Below, piece after piece: positions 54,124-62,538 of a stretch of 64,000 nt of DNA (its first letter is position 1; each line of letters starts with the position of its first letter). The stretch spans positions 1-64,000 of the forward strand of contig NZ_NEUF01000159.1 in assembly GCF_002910915.1 (NCBI RefSeq). The letters run 5' to 3'. This stretch comes from Streptomyces sp. SM10 (GTDB taxonomy: Bacteria > Actinomycetota > Actinomycetes > Streptomycetales > Streptomycetaceae). The translations under genes and the position numbers were made by a program. Under the pieces are notes generated by a model. That model was not told the DNA's origin. It made no database searches and saw only the letters and a program-made list of their open reading frames with translations.

Positions 54124-54356
54124 TCGCCGCCCTCGCCACCACCTGTGATCTTGCTGATCTGCGTGGTGATTGCTGTGGCGATGGCATTGCCGAAGTTCGT
54201 CGTCATGAGCACCCCGATGATCGCCACGACCACCACGATGATGCCCAGGTACTCCACCGCGCCCTGTCCTCGGTCCGCCCGGGCCTTCATGCGCTCGACG
54301 GACGTGTTCGCCCAGACCTTGGCGTTGACGGACGCCTTCAGCATCAGCTTGCTCAT
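54120..54356 (-). CDS. flp: Flp-type pilin
   Basis: A 78-residue major pilin. A short basic leader (about 1-29, VERMKARADRG) precedes the hydrophobic helix GAVEYLGIIVVVVAIIGVLM with Glu35-Tyr36, the conserved EY pair of Flp pilins. Cleavage by the prepilin peptidase is expected before the hydrophobic stretch. The tail ISKITGGGEGGE is Gly-rich. ATG 54356 has GGAGGGG 7 nt upstream. It heads the group pilin - pseudopilin - lipoprotein - OmpA domain. The same module is reused in the proteins at 41247 and 43926. Confidence 0.9.
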   Translation of the reverse strand: MSKLMLKASVNAKVWANTSVERMKARADRGQGAVEYLGIIVVVVAIIGVLMTTNFGNAIATAITTQISKITGGGEGGE

Positions 54357-54465
54357 GATGTTCCCCTCCGGTTGCGGCCGGCCGTGCGGCGGTCGGCTCG
54401 TAAGTCCCTGTGGCGTCTCCTGCGTTACCGGCTTCCTCCTGGCCGGTGCCGTCGGCGACATGAGA

Positions 54466-54511
54466 AACGTACGGCCGGACTCCCCGTCCGGCGGAGGGCC
54501 CCAGGGCCCAA
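54466..54511 (-). promoter_or_regulatory. TTGGGCCC-dyad promoter of the Flp pilin operon
   Basis: The dyad GAGGGCCC-CA-GGGCCCAA (54494-54511) is followed on the minus strand by 22 bp and TACGTT (54466-54471), giving a leader of about 100 nt before ATG 54356. Two further half-sites (54515-54522 and 54532-54539) lie upstream towards the response-regulator gene. Confidence 0.65.
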
Positions 54512-54559
54512 AGCCGGGCCCAAAGGGCGCGTTGGGCCCGTCCTGTCGCTCTCCCCCGT

Positions 54560-55657
54560 TCAGCCATGGCGGCCTGTCCCCCTCGTCCCAGGTCCCGGGT
54601 CCGGCGCCGTGCCGAGCCAGCGGGCGATCGCTTCGCTGCGGGTGCTGCTGTGCAGCTTGGTGAAGATCCTGTTGATGTGGTTCTTGACTGTCTTCTCGCT
54701 GATGAAGCAGGTGGCGGCGATCTGATGGTTGCTCATCCCTGATGCGATGAGCTCCATGACTTCCGCCTCCCTCGAACTCAGGTCGTGCTGCTGCCTGTTG
54801 GGCGTCGGCGGCAGGTTGCGGCTTCCTTCAGTCGAAGACTGTGCCACAACAGGTTGCAGTTGCGAAAGGCTTTCCGTGAGGCCCGAGGGTGGCGAGCCGG
54901 ACGGGCCGAGGTGCGGGGCGCTCTCCGCCGACTGGGGCGGGTGGCCGGGCTTCCCGTGCGGAGCGCCGGCGGCCAGCGCTGTTCCCAGCCCTTCCGGCAG
55001 GTGTCTCGGTGCCTGGTCCGGGCCTTGGCGCATATGGGCGAGGAGTGCGTTGGCCGCCGTGGCGGTGAAGTAGGCCCGGCCGCTCTCGGTGTCGCGTACG
55101 GCCTGCACCAGTTGGTCCGCGGTGAACTCGCCGTGCACCAGGTAACCGCCCGCGCCCAGACGGAGCGCCTCGTGGACGATGTCGCTCTCACGGCTGTACG
55201 TCAGCATCATCACAGGTGCAACCTGCACCAGGTGAGGCAGCGCGGAGATACCGTCCACGCCCGGCATCCGGACATCGAGCAGGACGACGTCGGGCCGGTG
55301 ACGGACCGCCGCCTCGTAGGCCTGGCGGCCGTCCGCGGCTTCGGCCACGACCTCGATGTCGGCACGCCCGCTGAGCAGGACTCCCAGCCCTGCCCGGACG
55401 ACCGGGTTGTCGTCGGCGACCACGACGCGCAGGGGGCCGGGGGCCGGCATATCCGGGCCGCTGGGGAACGGAGGCATCGCTTCGGGTGCCGGGGAGTGCG
55501 GAGAGGTCGGGGAGTGCGGAGCGGCTGGGAATCCGGGGGAACTGCGTGCCGTGCCGGCGGGGTCGGAATGCGGAGAGGTGTGCTGGGAGGTGTGCGGGGA
55601 GACATGGTGCTGCGGGACCCCGTTCTGGCCGGGAGCACGGGAGACGTCGTCCGGCAT
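54560..55657 (-). CDS. NarL/LuxR-type response regulator of the Tad locus
   Basis: A 365-residue regulator with an unusual about 75-residue His/Pro/Ser-rich N-terminus. The receiver domain follows (LRVVVADDNPVVRAGLGVLL, phospho-acceptor Asp128 in VVLLDVRMPG, about 76-195), then a disordered linker (about 205-295). A LuxR helix-turn-helix is at about 296-352 (LSSREAEVMELIASGMSNHQIAATCFISEKTVKNHINRIFTKLH). GAGGAGG precedes ATG 55657. Encoded after the sensor kinase and just upstream of the Flp promoter, it is the best candidate to bind the TTGGGCCC dyads (inference). Confidence 0.9.
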   Translation of the reverse strand: MPDDVSRAPGQNGVPQHHVSPHTSQHTSPHSDPAGTARSSPGFPAAPHSPTSPHSPAPEAMPPFPSGPDMPAPGPLRVVVADDNPVVRAGLGVLLSGRADIEVVAEAADGRQAYEAAVRHRPDVVLLDVRMPGVDGISALPHLVQVAPVMMLTYSRESDIVHEALRLGAGGYLVHGEFTADQLVQAVRDTESGRAYFTATAANALLAHMRQGPDQAPRHLPEGLGTALAAGAPHGKPGHPPQSAESAPHLGPSGSPPSGLTESLSQLQPVVAQSSTEGSRNLPPTPNRQQHDLSSREAEVMELIASGMSNHQIAATCFISEKTVKNHINRIFTKLHSSTRSEAIARWLGTAPDPGPGTRGTGRHG

Positions 55658-55718
55658 TCTGCGACCTCCTCTCGGAATGTGGTGGTGGGGACGGGTTGGG
55701 GAGCTGTGGTGCGCGTTG

Positions 55719-57212
55719 TCAGCCGCCCGGGCGGGACTCGGGACGAGATCCGGGACGGGTTCCGGGATGCGATCCCGGCGGCGGGACCGGAAGGAATCCC
55801 TGCGGCAAGTCCGCAGGTGGCCCCGCAGAGGACTCGGGACGACCCACCGCGTGAGCCCCCGGACCCACCACCGGATCAGCCCCGGGATCGGCCCCAGGAC
55901 GAGACCCCGGACGCATCCCCGGACCAGGCGTGAGCGCAGCGGTCGGGAGCTCCAGGCGGACTTCGGTGCCCTTGGCCGCCTTGCCCTTGCCGATGCGGAT
56001 GCGGGCGCCGATGGAGGCCGCGCGCTCGACCATGCCGACGAGCCCGAAGTGGCCGGCCCGTCTGAGGTCGTCGAGCGTGGTGCCCGCGGGCAGGCCCTGG
56101 CCGTCGTCGTAGACGCTGACGCGCAGGACGTCGCCCTTGATGCCGGCCAGGACGGCGAGGTAGGTGGGGCGGGCGTGCCGGCGGGCGTTCTCCATGGCTT
56201 CGGAGGCGACGGTGAGCAGTTGGCGGGCGACGACGTGCGGCACGGGGGGCACGGGGGCGTCGCCGAGGGTGCGGAACACCGTGCTCGTCCCGTGGCGCCG
56301 GGAGAAGTCGTCGGCCCTGGCGCGGAGTTCGGCGACGATGTCGACGCCGCCGTCGAGGCCGGACTCGCGGCGCAGGTCGGAGAGGAGTTCGCGGGATTCG
56401 GCGGCGGCCCGCCGGGCCGAGCGGGCGACCAGCTCCGCCTGCTGTCTGACGGTGCGGGGGTCCATGCGGTCGGCGGAGTGGGCGAGGCCGTCGGCGGCGA
56501 GGGCCAGGCCGTGGAGGGTCTTGGCGACGGAGTCGTGCATCTCGCGGGCCAGCCGGGCGCGTTCGTCCTCGACGGCCACGCTGACGGCGAGGCGGGCCCG
56601 GGTCTCGGTCAGGGCCTGGCTGGCGGAGCCGACGCGGAGCATGAGGTTGCGCAGGGCGACGCCGACCGCTCCGGCGAGGACGCAGAAGCCCGGCAGCAGC
56701 AGCACGGAGGCGAGGCCGGCCACCTGGAGCTTCTCCTCGGCGGCGTAGGCCGTGGCCAGGATCAGGCTCTGTACGGCGGCGAAGACGCCGGCCGCCCGCC
56801 AGCCGTAGAGCAGTCCGGCCAGGAGCGGGGTGCAGACGACGGCGTATCCGAGGGTCGAGTCGGGTGTGGCGGTGAACAGGAGCAGGGCGCCGAAGACCGT
56901 GTCGGCACCGAGCAGGAGCGGGGAGCGTACGAGGAGCGGGCCGAAGCGTTCCCAGTCGCGGTAGAGGGCGTACGAGCCGACGAAGGTCACCAGGACGGCG
57001 GAGGCGACGAGCCAGCGGGCAAGGCCGTCGGCCGTGTTGTCGAGGGCCTGCGGGGTGCCGATGGCGATCATGGCGAGCCGGAAGAGGAACACCTGTCGGG
57101 CCAGCGCCGAGAGGGCGTTGACCTGGAGGGAGACGGTGGGCGCCGGACCGGCGGGGGTGGACAGGGCGGCGTGCCGCGATTCCTCGGCGCCCGGGTGCAG
57201 GGAGATCGTCAT
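55719..57212 (-). CDS. Membrane sensor histidine kinase (HisKA_3) of the Tad locus
   Basis: A 497-residue kinase. Five to six hydrophobic segments lie at about 40-190. Then come the HisKA_3 phospho-acceptor His226 (RLAREMHDSVAKTLHGL) and the HATPase domain (VASEAMENARRHARPTYLAVL, YDDGQGLPAG, HFGLVGMVERAASIGARI, about 330-420). The last about 70 residues are a PG-rich repeat tail (PGSRPGADPGADP, PGTRPGSRPESRPGG) encoded by degenerate tandem repeats. It starts 10 bp after tadC, so the sensor is made with the pilus machine. Confidence 0.9.
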   Translation of the reverse strand: MTISLHPGAEESRHAALSTPAGPAPTVSLQVNALSALARQVFLFRLAMIAIGTPQALDNTADGLARWLVASAVLVTFVGSYALYRDWERFGPLLVRSPLLLGADTVFGALLLFTATPDSTLGYAVVCTPLLAGLLYGWRAAGVFAAVQSLILATAYAAEEKLQVAGLASVLLLPGFCVLAGAVGVALRNLMLRVGSASQALTETRARLAVSVAVEDERARLAREMHDSVAKTLHGLALAADGLAHSADRMDPRTVRQQAELVARSARRAAAESRELLSDLRRESGLDGGVDIVAELRARADDFSRRHGTSTVFRTLGDAPVPPVPHVVARQLLTVASEAMENARRHARPTYLAVLAGIKGDVLRVSVYDDGQGLPAGTTLDDLRRAGHFGLVGMVERAASIGARIRIGKGKAAKGTEVRLELPTAALTPGPGMRPGSRPGADPGADPVVGPGAHAVGRPESSAGPPADLPQGFLPVPPPGSHPGTRPGSRPESRPGG

Positions 57213-57222
57213 CGACGGCCGC

Positions 57223-58110
57223 TCACTCTCCTGTGAAGGACCCGAGGTCGGTGTCGGATCCGAGCAGCATGGCGGCGCCCATGAGGATCATGGTGGCGGG
57301 GATCATGAAGGTGGTGACCATCAGGGTGGCTTTGGGGACCGCCTTGGCGGCCTTGCGGCGGGCGTTCTGCGCGTCGGTGCGGCGCATGTCGTTGGCGATG
57401 GCGATCAGGGTGTCGACGATGGGCGCACCGAGTTCCTCACCTTGCTGGAGTGCGGTGACGAACATGGCGACCTGTTCGGAGTCGTTGCGCTTGCGCAGTT
57501 CGTCGAAGGCCTGGCGCCTGCTGACCCCCATGTCCATCTGGCGCAGGGTGATGCGCAGTTCGTCGGACCAGGGGCCCTGGTACTTCTCGGCGACCCGGTC
57601 GAGGGCCTGCCGGAAGCCGAGGCCCGCGGAGACGACGACGGCGAGGACGTCCAGGAAGTCGGGGAGCGTGCGGTCGATGTCGTCCCGGCGCTTGCGGACG
57701 GCGGCCCAGATGCCGACCTCGCCCCAGAACAGTCCGAAGGCGATCATGAACAGGGCCATGAAGATCTTGCCGCTGGTGAGCATCGCGAAGGCGGCGAAGC
57801 CGCCGAGGGCGCTGTAGACGGCGCGGCGGGCGGCATAGCGGTCGATGGTGAGGCCGCCGGGGTTGCCCGCCATGTCGATCTTGCGGCGTTTCTCGTTGAC
57901 CTTGTCCGGTCCCATCAGGCGGAGCACCAGGGGCGCCCAGCGCATGCCGAGCCGGTCGATGCCGGAGCCCACCGCGGTGGTGCGGGTCGAGCCGACCTCG
58001 AGTGCGAGGGCGAGGTCGCCGGGGAGGGTGGCCTCGGCGCGGTACATCCGCACGCCCTTGAAGACACCGAACACGCTGAGGCCGACGACGAGCGCGAGCA
58101 GCAGTTCCAT
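57223..58110 (-). CDS. tadC: Tad pilus inner-membrane platform protein TadC
   Basis: A 295-residue type II secretion F-domain protein. The first helix is LLLALVVGLSVFGVFKG. The F domain (LPDFLDVLAVVVSAGLGFRQALDRVAEKY, LQQGEELGAPIVDTLIAIANDMR) is followed by terminal helices (TLMVTTFMIPATMILMGAAMLLG). It works with TadB as the membrane platform for pilin polymerisation driven by TadA. It starts 14 bp after tadB. Confidence 0.92.
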   Translation of the reverse strand: MELLLALVVGLSVFGVFKGVRMYRAEATLPGDLALALEVGSTRTTAVGSGIDRLGMRWAPLVLRLMGPDKVNEKRRKIDMAGNPGGLTIDRYAARRAVYSALGGFAAFAMLTSGKIFMALFMIAFGLFWGEVGIWAAVRKRRDDIDRTLPDFLDVLAVVVSAGLGFRQALDRVAEKYQGPWSDELRITLRQMDMGVSRRQAFDELRKRNDSEQVAMFVTALQQGEELGAPIVDTLIAIANDMRRTDAQNARRKAAKAVPKATLMVTTFMIPATMILMGAAMLLGSDTDLGSFTGE

Positions 58111-58124
58111 GACCGGTCCTCTCC

Positions 58125-59060
58125 TCAGATATCGATCTTGGAAATGCGGCGGATGGCGACGAAGCCGAGGGCGTAGAGGCCGAGCGAGACGATGACCGCG
58201 ATCTGGCCGGCGACGGATCCGGTCATCCGGTCGAGTGCGCCGGGGAGGATCGAGTTCACGAGGAGCATCGCGCCGATCCCGATGGCCGGGACGGCGTATG
58301 CGGTGGTGTTGACCTGGGAGAGCTGGGTGCGGACCTCTCGCCGGGTCTCCTTGCGCTCCTCCAGCGTGATGGTGAGGTTGCGCAGGGAGGAGACGACCTG
58401 GCCGCCGGCCCGGTTGGAGAGGATCAGTGTGGAGACCAGGACGACGAGTTCACGGGAGGGCAGGCGTTCGGCGAGTTCTCCGAGGGCGTCGTCGAGGGTC
58501 CGGCCCACGCCGAGCTGGTCGGCGACCACGCGGAGTTCGTCCCCTGCGGGCGCTTCGAGTTCGTCGGCGGCCATGTCGATGGACGTACGGAGCGAGAGCC
58601 CGGCCTGGGTGGCGTTGGCGAGGACCCTGGAGATCTCGGGCAGCTGGCTGATGAACGCCTCGGTGCGCTTGGTGCGGTGCCAGTTCAGGAAGGTGTTGGC
58701 GCCCCAGAGGGCGCCGAGTCCGGCGAGCGGGCCGAAGAACGCGGCCAGGACGGAGGCGGCGACGAGCCAGAGGGCCGCGACCGAGGCCACCACGTAGAGG
58801 ACGTACTCGCCCGGGGTGAGGTCGAGGCCGGTGGCCGCGAGCTTCAGCTCGATCCTCCTGCCCAGCTTCGTCCGGCGCAGCCGGCGGTCGAGTCCCCGGA
58901 AGCGGCGCTGCGGGGCCATGTCGATCTGCCCGGTGGAGGAGAGCCGGTCGACGAGGGCCTCGCGCTGGGCCTTGCCCGAGGTGTACGTGTGGAGGCCCAG
59001 GACGCCGAGTACGCAGCACAGCAGCGTGACGCCGATGGTGAGCGGTGCGAGGTTGTCCAT
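58125..59060 (-). CDS. tadB: Tad pilus inner-membrane platform protein TadB
   Basis: A 311-residue type II secretion F-domain protein. An N-terminal helix (LTIGVTLLCCVLGVLGLHTY), two mid helices (about 85-125), the F domain (LPEISRVLANATQAGLSLRTSIDMAADEL, LPSRELVVLVSTLILSNRAGGQVVSSLRNLTITLEER) and two terminal helices are present. Pairs with TadC. It starts 9 bp after tadA. Confidence 0.92.
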   Translation of the reverse strand: MDNLAPLTIGVTLLCCVLGVLGLHTYTSGKAQREALVDRLSSTGQIDMAPQRRFRGLDRRLRRTKLGRRIELKLAATGLDLTPGEYVLYVVASVAALWLVAASVLAAFFGPLAGLGALWGANTFLNWHRTKRTEAFISQLPEISRVLANATQAGLSLRTSIDMAADELEAPAGDELRVVADQLGVGRTLDDALGELAERLPSRELVVLVSTLILSNRAGGQVVSSLRNLTITLEERKETRREVRTQLSQVNTTAYAVPAIGIGAMLLVNSILPGALDRMTGSVAGQIAVIVSLGLYALGFVAIRRISKIDI

Positions 59061-59069
59061 GCGGGATAC

Positions 59070-60407
59070 CTATCTGGCCTCTCGGGTGGCGAGGTATGCG
59101 TCCGACGGGGCGACCCCGAAGGCCTGCGGGATCGGCTGTCCGGCCATGAAGAGCCGGTCGGCGACGCGGCGCGGGAGCGGGAGGGCCTGGAACTCACCGT
59201 GGATCAGGCCGTCGGTGCCCATGGGCCGGGCGTCGAACCGGGCGACGGTGACGATCCTGTAGGGGTCGCGCCCGTGCGAGTCGAGCACCGCGATCTCGGT
59301 GATCCTCCTGGAGCCGTCGGCATGCCGGGTCAGCTGCACGATGACGTCCACGGCGCTGTTGATCTGGTCGTGCAGGGCCTCGAACGGGATCTTGATCTCT
59401 GACATCGACGCGAGGGTCTGGAGGCGCATGAGGGCGTCCTCCGCGCTGTTGGCGTGGACGGTGGCCAGCGATCCGTCGTGGCCGGTCGACATCGCCTGGA
59501 GCATGTCGAGGGATTCGCCGCCCCGGACCTCACCGACGACGATGCGGTCGGGGCGCATGCGGAGGGAGTTGCGGACGAGGTCGCGGATGGTGATCTGTCC
59601 CTTGCCCTCCACGTTCGCGGGGCGGGACTCCAGCCGGATCACGTGGTTCTGCTGGAGCTGGAGCTCGGCGGAGTCCTCGATGGTGACGATGCGCTCGCCG
59701 TCGGGGATGAGCCCGGAGAGGGCGTTGAGCAGCGTCGTCTTCCCCGTGCCGGTGGCCCCGGAGACGATCACGTTGAACTTGGCCTGGACGAGTCCGGCGA
59801 GGAGCAGAAGCATCTGCTCGTCCAGCGAGCCGAAGCCGATCATCTCCTGGAGGGTGAAGGAGCGGGGGAACCGCCGGATGGTGAGCGTCGCGCCGGTGAG
59901 CGAGAGCGGCGGGATGACGACGTTGACGCGCTCGCCGCTGGGCAGGCGGGCGTCGACCATCGGATTGGCCTCGTCCACGCGCCGGTTGACGGTGGAGACG
60001 ATGCGCTCGATGGTCTGCATGAGCTGCTCGTGGCTGGCGAAGCGCATGGGGAGCTGCTCGACCCTGCCCGCCCGTTCGACGAAGATCTGGTCGGGCCCGT
60101 TGACCATGATCTCCGTGATGGAGGCGTCCTCCAGGAGCGGTTCGAGGACGCCGAGACCGAGTGCCTCGTCGACGACCCGGCGGATGAGCTGGGAGCGTTC
60201 GACGGTGGAGAGGACCGGGCCCTCGCGGCTGATGATGTGGCCCAGGACGCGCTCCAGCCTGGCCCTGCGGTCGGAGGCGGCGAGCGAGGACATCTCCGCG
60301 AGGTCGATCTCCTCGAGGAGCTTGGCGCGGTACGTGGCGACCAGGTGGCCGTCCTCCCGTCCCCCTCCGCGCTCCTCGGGGGCGGTGATGCGTGCCCGCA
60401 GGCTCAT
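59070..60407 (-). CDS. tadA: Tad secretion ATPase TadA (CpaF)
   Basis: A 445-residue GspE/VirB11-type ATPase that powers Flp pilus assembly. Walker A GATGTGKT is at 217-224, the Asp box in VTIEDSAELQL (241-251), Walker B RIVVGEVRG (288-296) and the His box GHDGSLATVHANS (309-321). The N-terminal domain (SITEIMVNGPDQIFVERAGRVEQLP, VDARLPSGERVNVVIPPLS) is typical of CpaF. ATG 60407 has GAGGAG 8 nt upstream. Confidence 0.95.
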   Translation of the reverse strand: MSLRARITAPEERGGGREDGHLVATYRAKLLEEIDLAEMSSLAASDRRARLERVLGHIISREGPVLSTVERSQLIRRVVDEALGLGVLEPLLEDASITEIMVNGPDQIFVERAGRVEQLPMRFASHEQLMQTIERIVSTVNRRVDEANPMVDARLPSGERVNVVIPPLSLTGATLTIRRFPRSFTLQEMIGFGSLDEQMLLLLAGLVQAKFNVIVSGATGTGKTTLLNALSGLIPDGERIVTIEDSAELQLQQNHVIRLESRPANVEGKGQITIRDLVRNSLRMRPDRIVVGEVRGGESLDMLQAMSTGHDGSLATVHANSAEDALMRLQTLASMSEIKIPFEALHDQINSAVDVIVQLTRHADGSRRITEIAVLDSHGRDPYRIVTVARFDARPMGTDGLIHGEFQALPLPRRVADRLFMAGQPIPQAFGVAPSDAYLATREAR

Positions 60408-60438
60408 GGGCGGTACTCCTCGGATGGGATGGGTGCGC

Positions 60439-60837
60439 TCAGTCGCGGGGCATGGTGGCGGACTTCTCGACGGTCCGGTCACCGAGCAGGCCGAGCAGGA
60501 TGTCCGGGACGGTGACGGTGACCTTCACCGTCACGGTGTCGCCGCCCGTCGGCGGGCCGATCCGGGACCGCCCGGCCACCCAGTCCGTCATCGACGCCCT
60601 GCCGACGCGCTCGTACGATCCGCTCAGGCCGTCCTGCGAGGCGGTGCGGGCGGCGGCTCTCGCGCCGGTGCCCGCCTGCTGCGCGGTGTAGGCGATCAGG
60701 CCGAGCTGGATGCCCGCGAGGCCGATGAGGATGAGGACGGGGAGGAAGCCCAGGTACTCGATGGCGGTGGAGCCTCGGTCGCCGCCGCCCCTGCGCGTTC
60801 TCCGTCCGGTCGCACGTGACGTCCGTACCGATGCCAT
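60439..60837 (-). CDS. TadE-like minor pilin
   Basis: A 132-residue protein. A basic leader precedes GDRGSTAIEYLGFLPVLILIGLAGIQLGLIAYTAQQAGTGARAAART (about 20-65), the TadE pattern with conserved Glu in the helix start. A short C-terminal domain (TVTVKVTVTVPDILLGL) follows. GGAAG precedes ATG 60837. It is 6 bp downstream of a second TadE-like gene. Confidence 0.88.
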   Translation of the reverse strand: MASVRTSRATGRRTRRGGGDRGSTAIEYLGFLPVLILIGLAGIQLGLIAYTAQQAGTGARAAARTASQDGLSGSYERVGRASMTDWVAGRSRIGPPTGGDTVTVKVTVTVPDILLGLLGDRTVEKSATMPRD

Positions 60838-60843
60838 GGCGCG

Positions 60844-61257
60844 TCACTTCCCTTCCGCGGCCGCACCGGCCGTCGCGTCGACGGAGACGGGGATGCTGGC
60901 GAAGCCCGGGAACAGGACGGGCGCCTTCAGCCGGATGCTGACCTTGACCATGTCGTCCCCCGGGGTCCCGCAGCTGCGGATCTCGGCCGGTCCCTCCCAG
61001 GCGCCCGGCAGCCGCTCGTAGACCGCTGCCTCGCAGCTGCTCTGCCGGTCCCAGGCCCCCGCCGCGACCGCCGCACGTACGCCTTCGTCGGCCGCGCCGC
61101 TCGCCAGCGTGAAGGTGTAGCCGACCAGTACGGCCTGCCAGAGGAGCACCAGCGTCACCAGGATGATCGGGACCATCCCGGTGAACTCGACGGTCAGCTG
61201 ACCGTGGTCGCGTCCGAGCCGTGCCCGTGTCCGGTCCGGCTCACCCTTGCCCGGCAT
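60844..61257 (-). CDS. Second TadE-like minor pilin
   Basis: A 137-residue protein with the TadE layout: DHGQLTVEFTGMVPIILVTLVLLWQAVLVGYTFTLASGAADEGVRAA (about 18-65), then a small domain with two cysteines (QSSCEAAVYERL, IRSCGTPGDD). Its ATG at 61257 shares a base with the tadZ stop; a GTG at 61260 is also in frame. Such paired TadE proteins are common in actinobacterial Tad loci. Confidence 0.88.
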   Translation of the reverse strand: MPGKGEPDRTRARLGRDHGQLTVEFTGMVPIILVTLVLLWQAVLVGYTFTLASGAADEGVRAAVAAGAWDRQSSCEAAVYERLPGAWEGPAEIRSCGTPGDDMVKVSIRLKAPVLFPGFASIPVSVDATAGAAAEGK

Positions 61258-62531
61258 CACTCCCGGCCTCCCCCGCTGGTCGTACCGCCCTTGCGCCGAC
61301 GCCCTCCGATCGAGCCCCGGTCGCCGCGCAGCATGGAGCCGCGCGGCTCCGCTCCCTGGGAAGGCTTCACGAGTCCGAGCTCACCCGCCAGGGCCCAGAG
61401 GGCCTGTTTCACGGTCGAGCGAGGGTCCAGTTCGTGCATACGGCCCGAATCCACCGCGCCCTGGAGCTCCTTGAAGTTCGCGGGTACCGCCGCGGCCGCG
61501 ATCCGGGTCCCGGTGATCCGCTGGATCAGGGCCGGCTGGATCTCCGTGTTGCGGTTGAAGCGGTTGACGAGGATGACCGTCTCCTCCGCCTTGCGGATCT
61601 GGAGCCGGTCCCACATCCGTACGATGCGCTTGGCGCCGCGCACCGCGACCACGTCGGGCGTGGTCACCAGGACGGCGATGTCGGCCATCTCGACGGCCGC
61701 GGCGTTGGCCCCGTTCATCTGGCTTCCGCAGTCGATGACGACGACCTCGTAGCGGGAGCGCAGGGCGCTGACGATCTGGCGGGCGGAGCGGTCGCTGACC
61801 TCTTCGCCGCGTTCGCCCTCGCCGGGCGCCAGCAGCAGGGCCATGCCCGTGGAGTGCGAGAAGACGGCGTCGGACAGGACCCGGGGCGATATGTCGGTGA
61901 TCGCCGCCAGGTCGACGATGGAGCGCCGGAACTGCACGTCGAGGTAGGAGGCGATGTCACCGGTCTGGAGGTCCAGGTCGACGAGCGCGGCGGTACGTCC
62001 CGATGCCTGTGCGGCCAGGGCCAGCTGGACGGCGGCGACGGTGGTCCCCACGCCGCCCTTGGCCCCGGTGACGGTGACGACCGTGCCGCCGGGGCCGGTG
62101 AACACGTCGCCGCCCGTGCCCAGATGGCGGCGCACGCCGGTGGACCACTGGGCGGCGGCCTGCACCCGGTTGGCGAGTTCCTCGTAGCTCAGCGGGAGGG
62201 TGACCAGGCCCCGCGCCCCGGCGTCCATGGCCGCCGCGAAGAGGCTCTGGCTCGCGTCGGCGGTGATCAGCACGACCCCCACGGCGGGGAAGCGCAGGGA
62301 CACCTCCCGGATCAGTTCCAGGGCGGGCACCGGTCCGATCCGCTCGTGGACCAGCACGACCTCGGGCAGCTCCTCGATGGACTCGCCGGCGAGCCGGGCG
62401 AGGGTGTCGATGAGCTGTGTCGAGTCGCCGGCGGGAGCGGCCGGCTCCGCGTCGGGCAGCTGGCTGAGCAGGGTGGTCACGGACCTGGCCGCGTCGGCGT
62501 CACCGACGGCCGGGAGGATCCTCGCGGTCAT
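61257..62531 (-). CDS. tadZ: Tad pilus localisation ATPase TadZ/CpaE
   Basis: A 424-residue protein. The N-terminal receiver-like domain (about 1-130, VVLVHERIGPVPALELIREVSLRFPAVGVVLITAD) lacks a clear phospho-acceptor. The MinD/ParA ATPase domain has the deviant Walker A VTGAKGGVGTT (about 153-163) and YEVVVIDCGSQMNGANAAAVEMADIAVLV. It positions the pilus machine at the cell membrane. The C-terminal about 40 residues are basic and disordered. 7 bp separate it from cpaB. Confidence 0.92.
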   Translation of the reverse strand: MTARILPAVGDADAARSVTTLLSQLPDAEPAAPAGDSTQLIDTLARLAGESIEELPEVVLVHERIGPVPALELIREVSLRFPAVGVVLITADASQSLFAAAMDAGARGLVTLPLSYEELANRVQAAAQWSTGVRRHLGTGGDVFTGPGGTVVTVTGAKGGVGTTVAAVQLALAAQASGRTAALVDLDLQTGDIASYLDVQFRRSIVDLAAITDISPRVLSDAVFSHSTGMALLLAPGEGERGEEVSDRSARQIVSALRSRYEVVVIDCGSQMNGANAAAVEMADIAVLVTTPDVVAVRGAKRIVRMWDRLQIRKAEETVILVNRFNRNTEIQPALIQRITGTRIAAAAVPANFKELQGAVDSGRMHELDPRSTVKQALWALAGELGLVKPSQGAEPRGSMLRGDRGSIGGRRRKGGTTSGGGRE

Positions 62532-62538
62532 CCGGTCC

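Noticed and set aside
57567-57580. CCAGGGGCCCTGG palindrome inside tadC
   Set aside because: It is within coding sequence, lacks the TTGGG/CCCAA arms and has no -10 box. GC-rich palindromes arise often by chance here.
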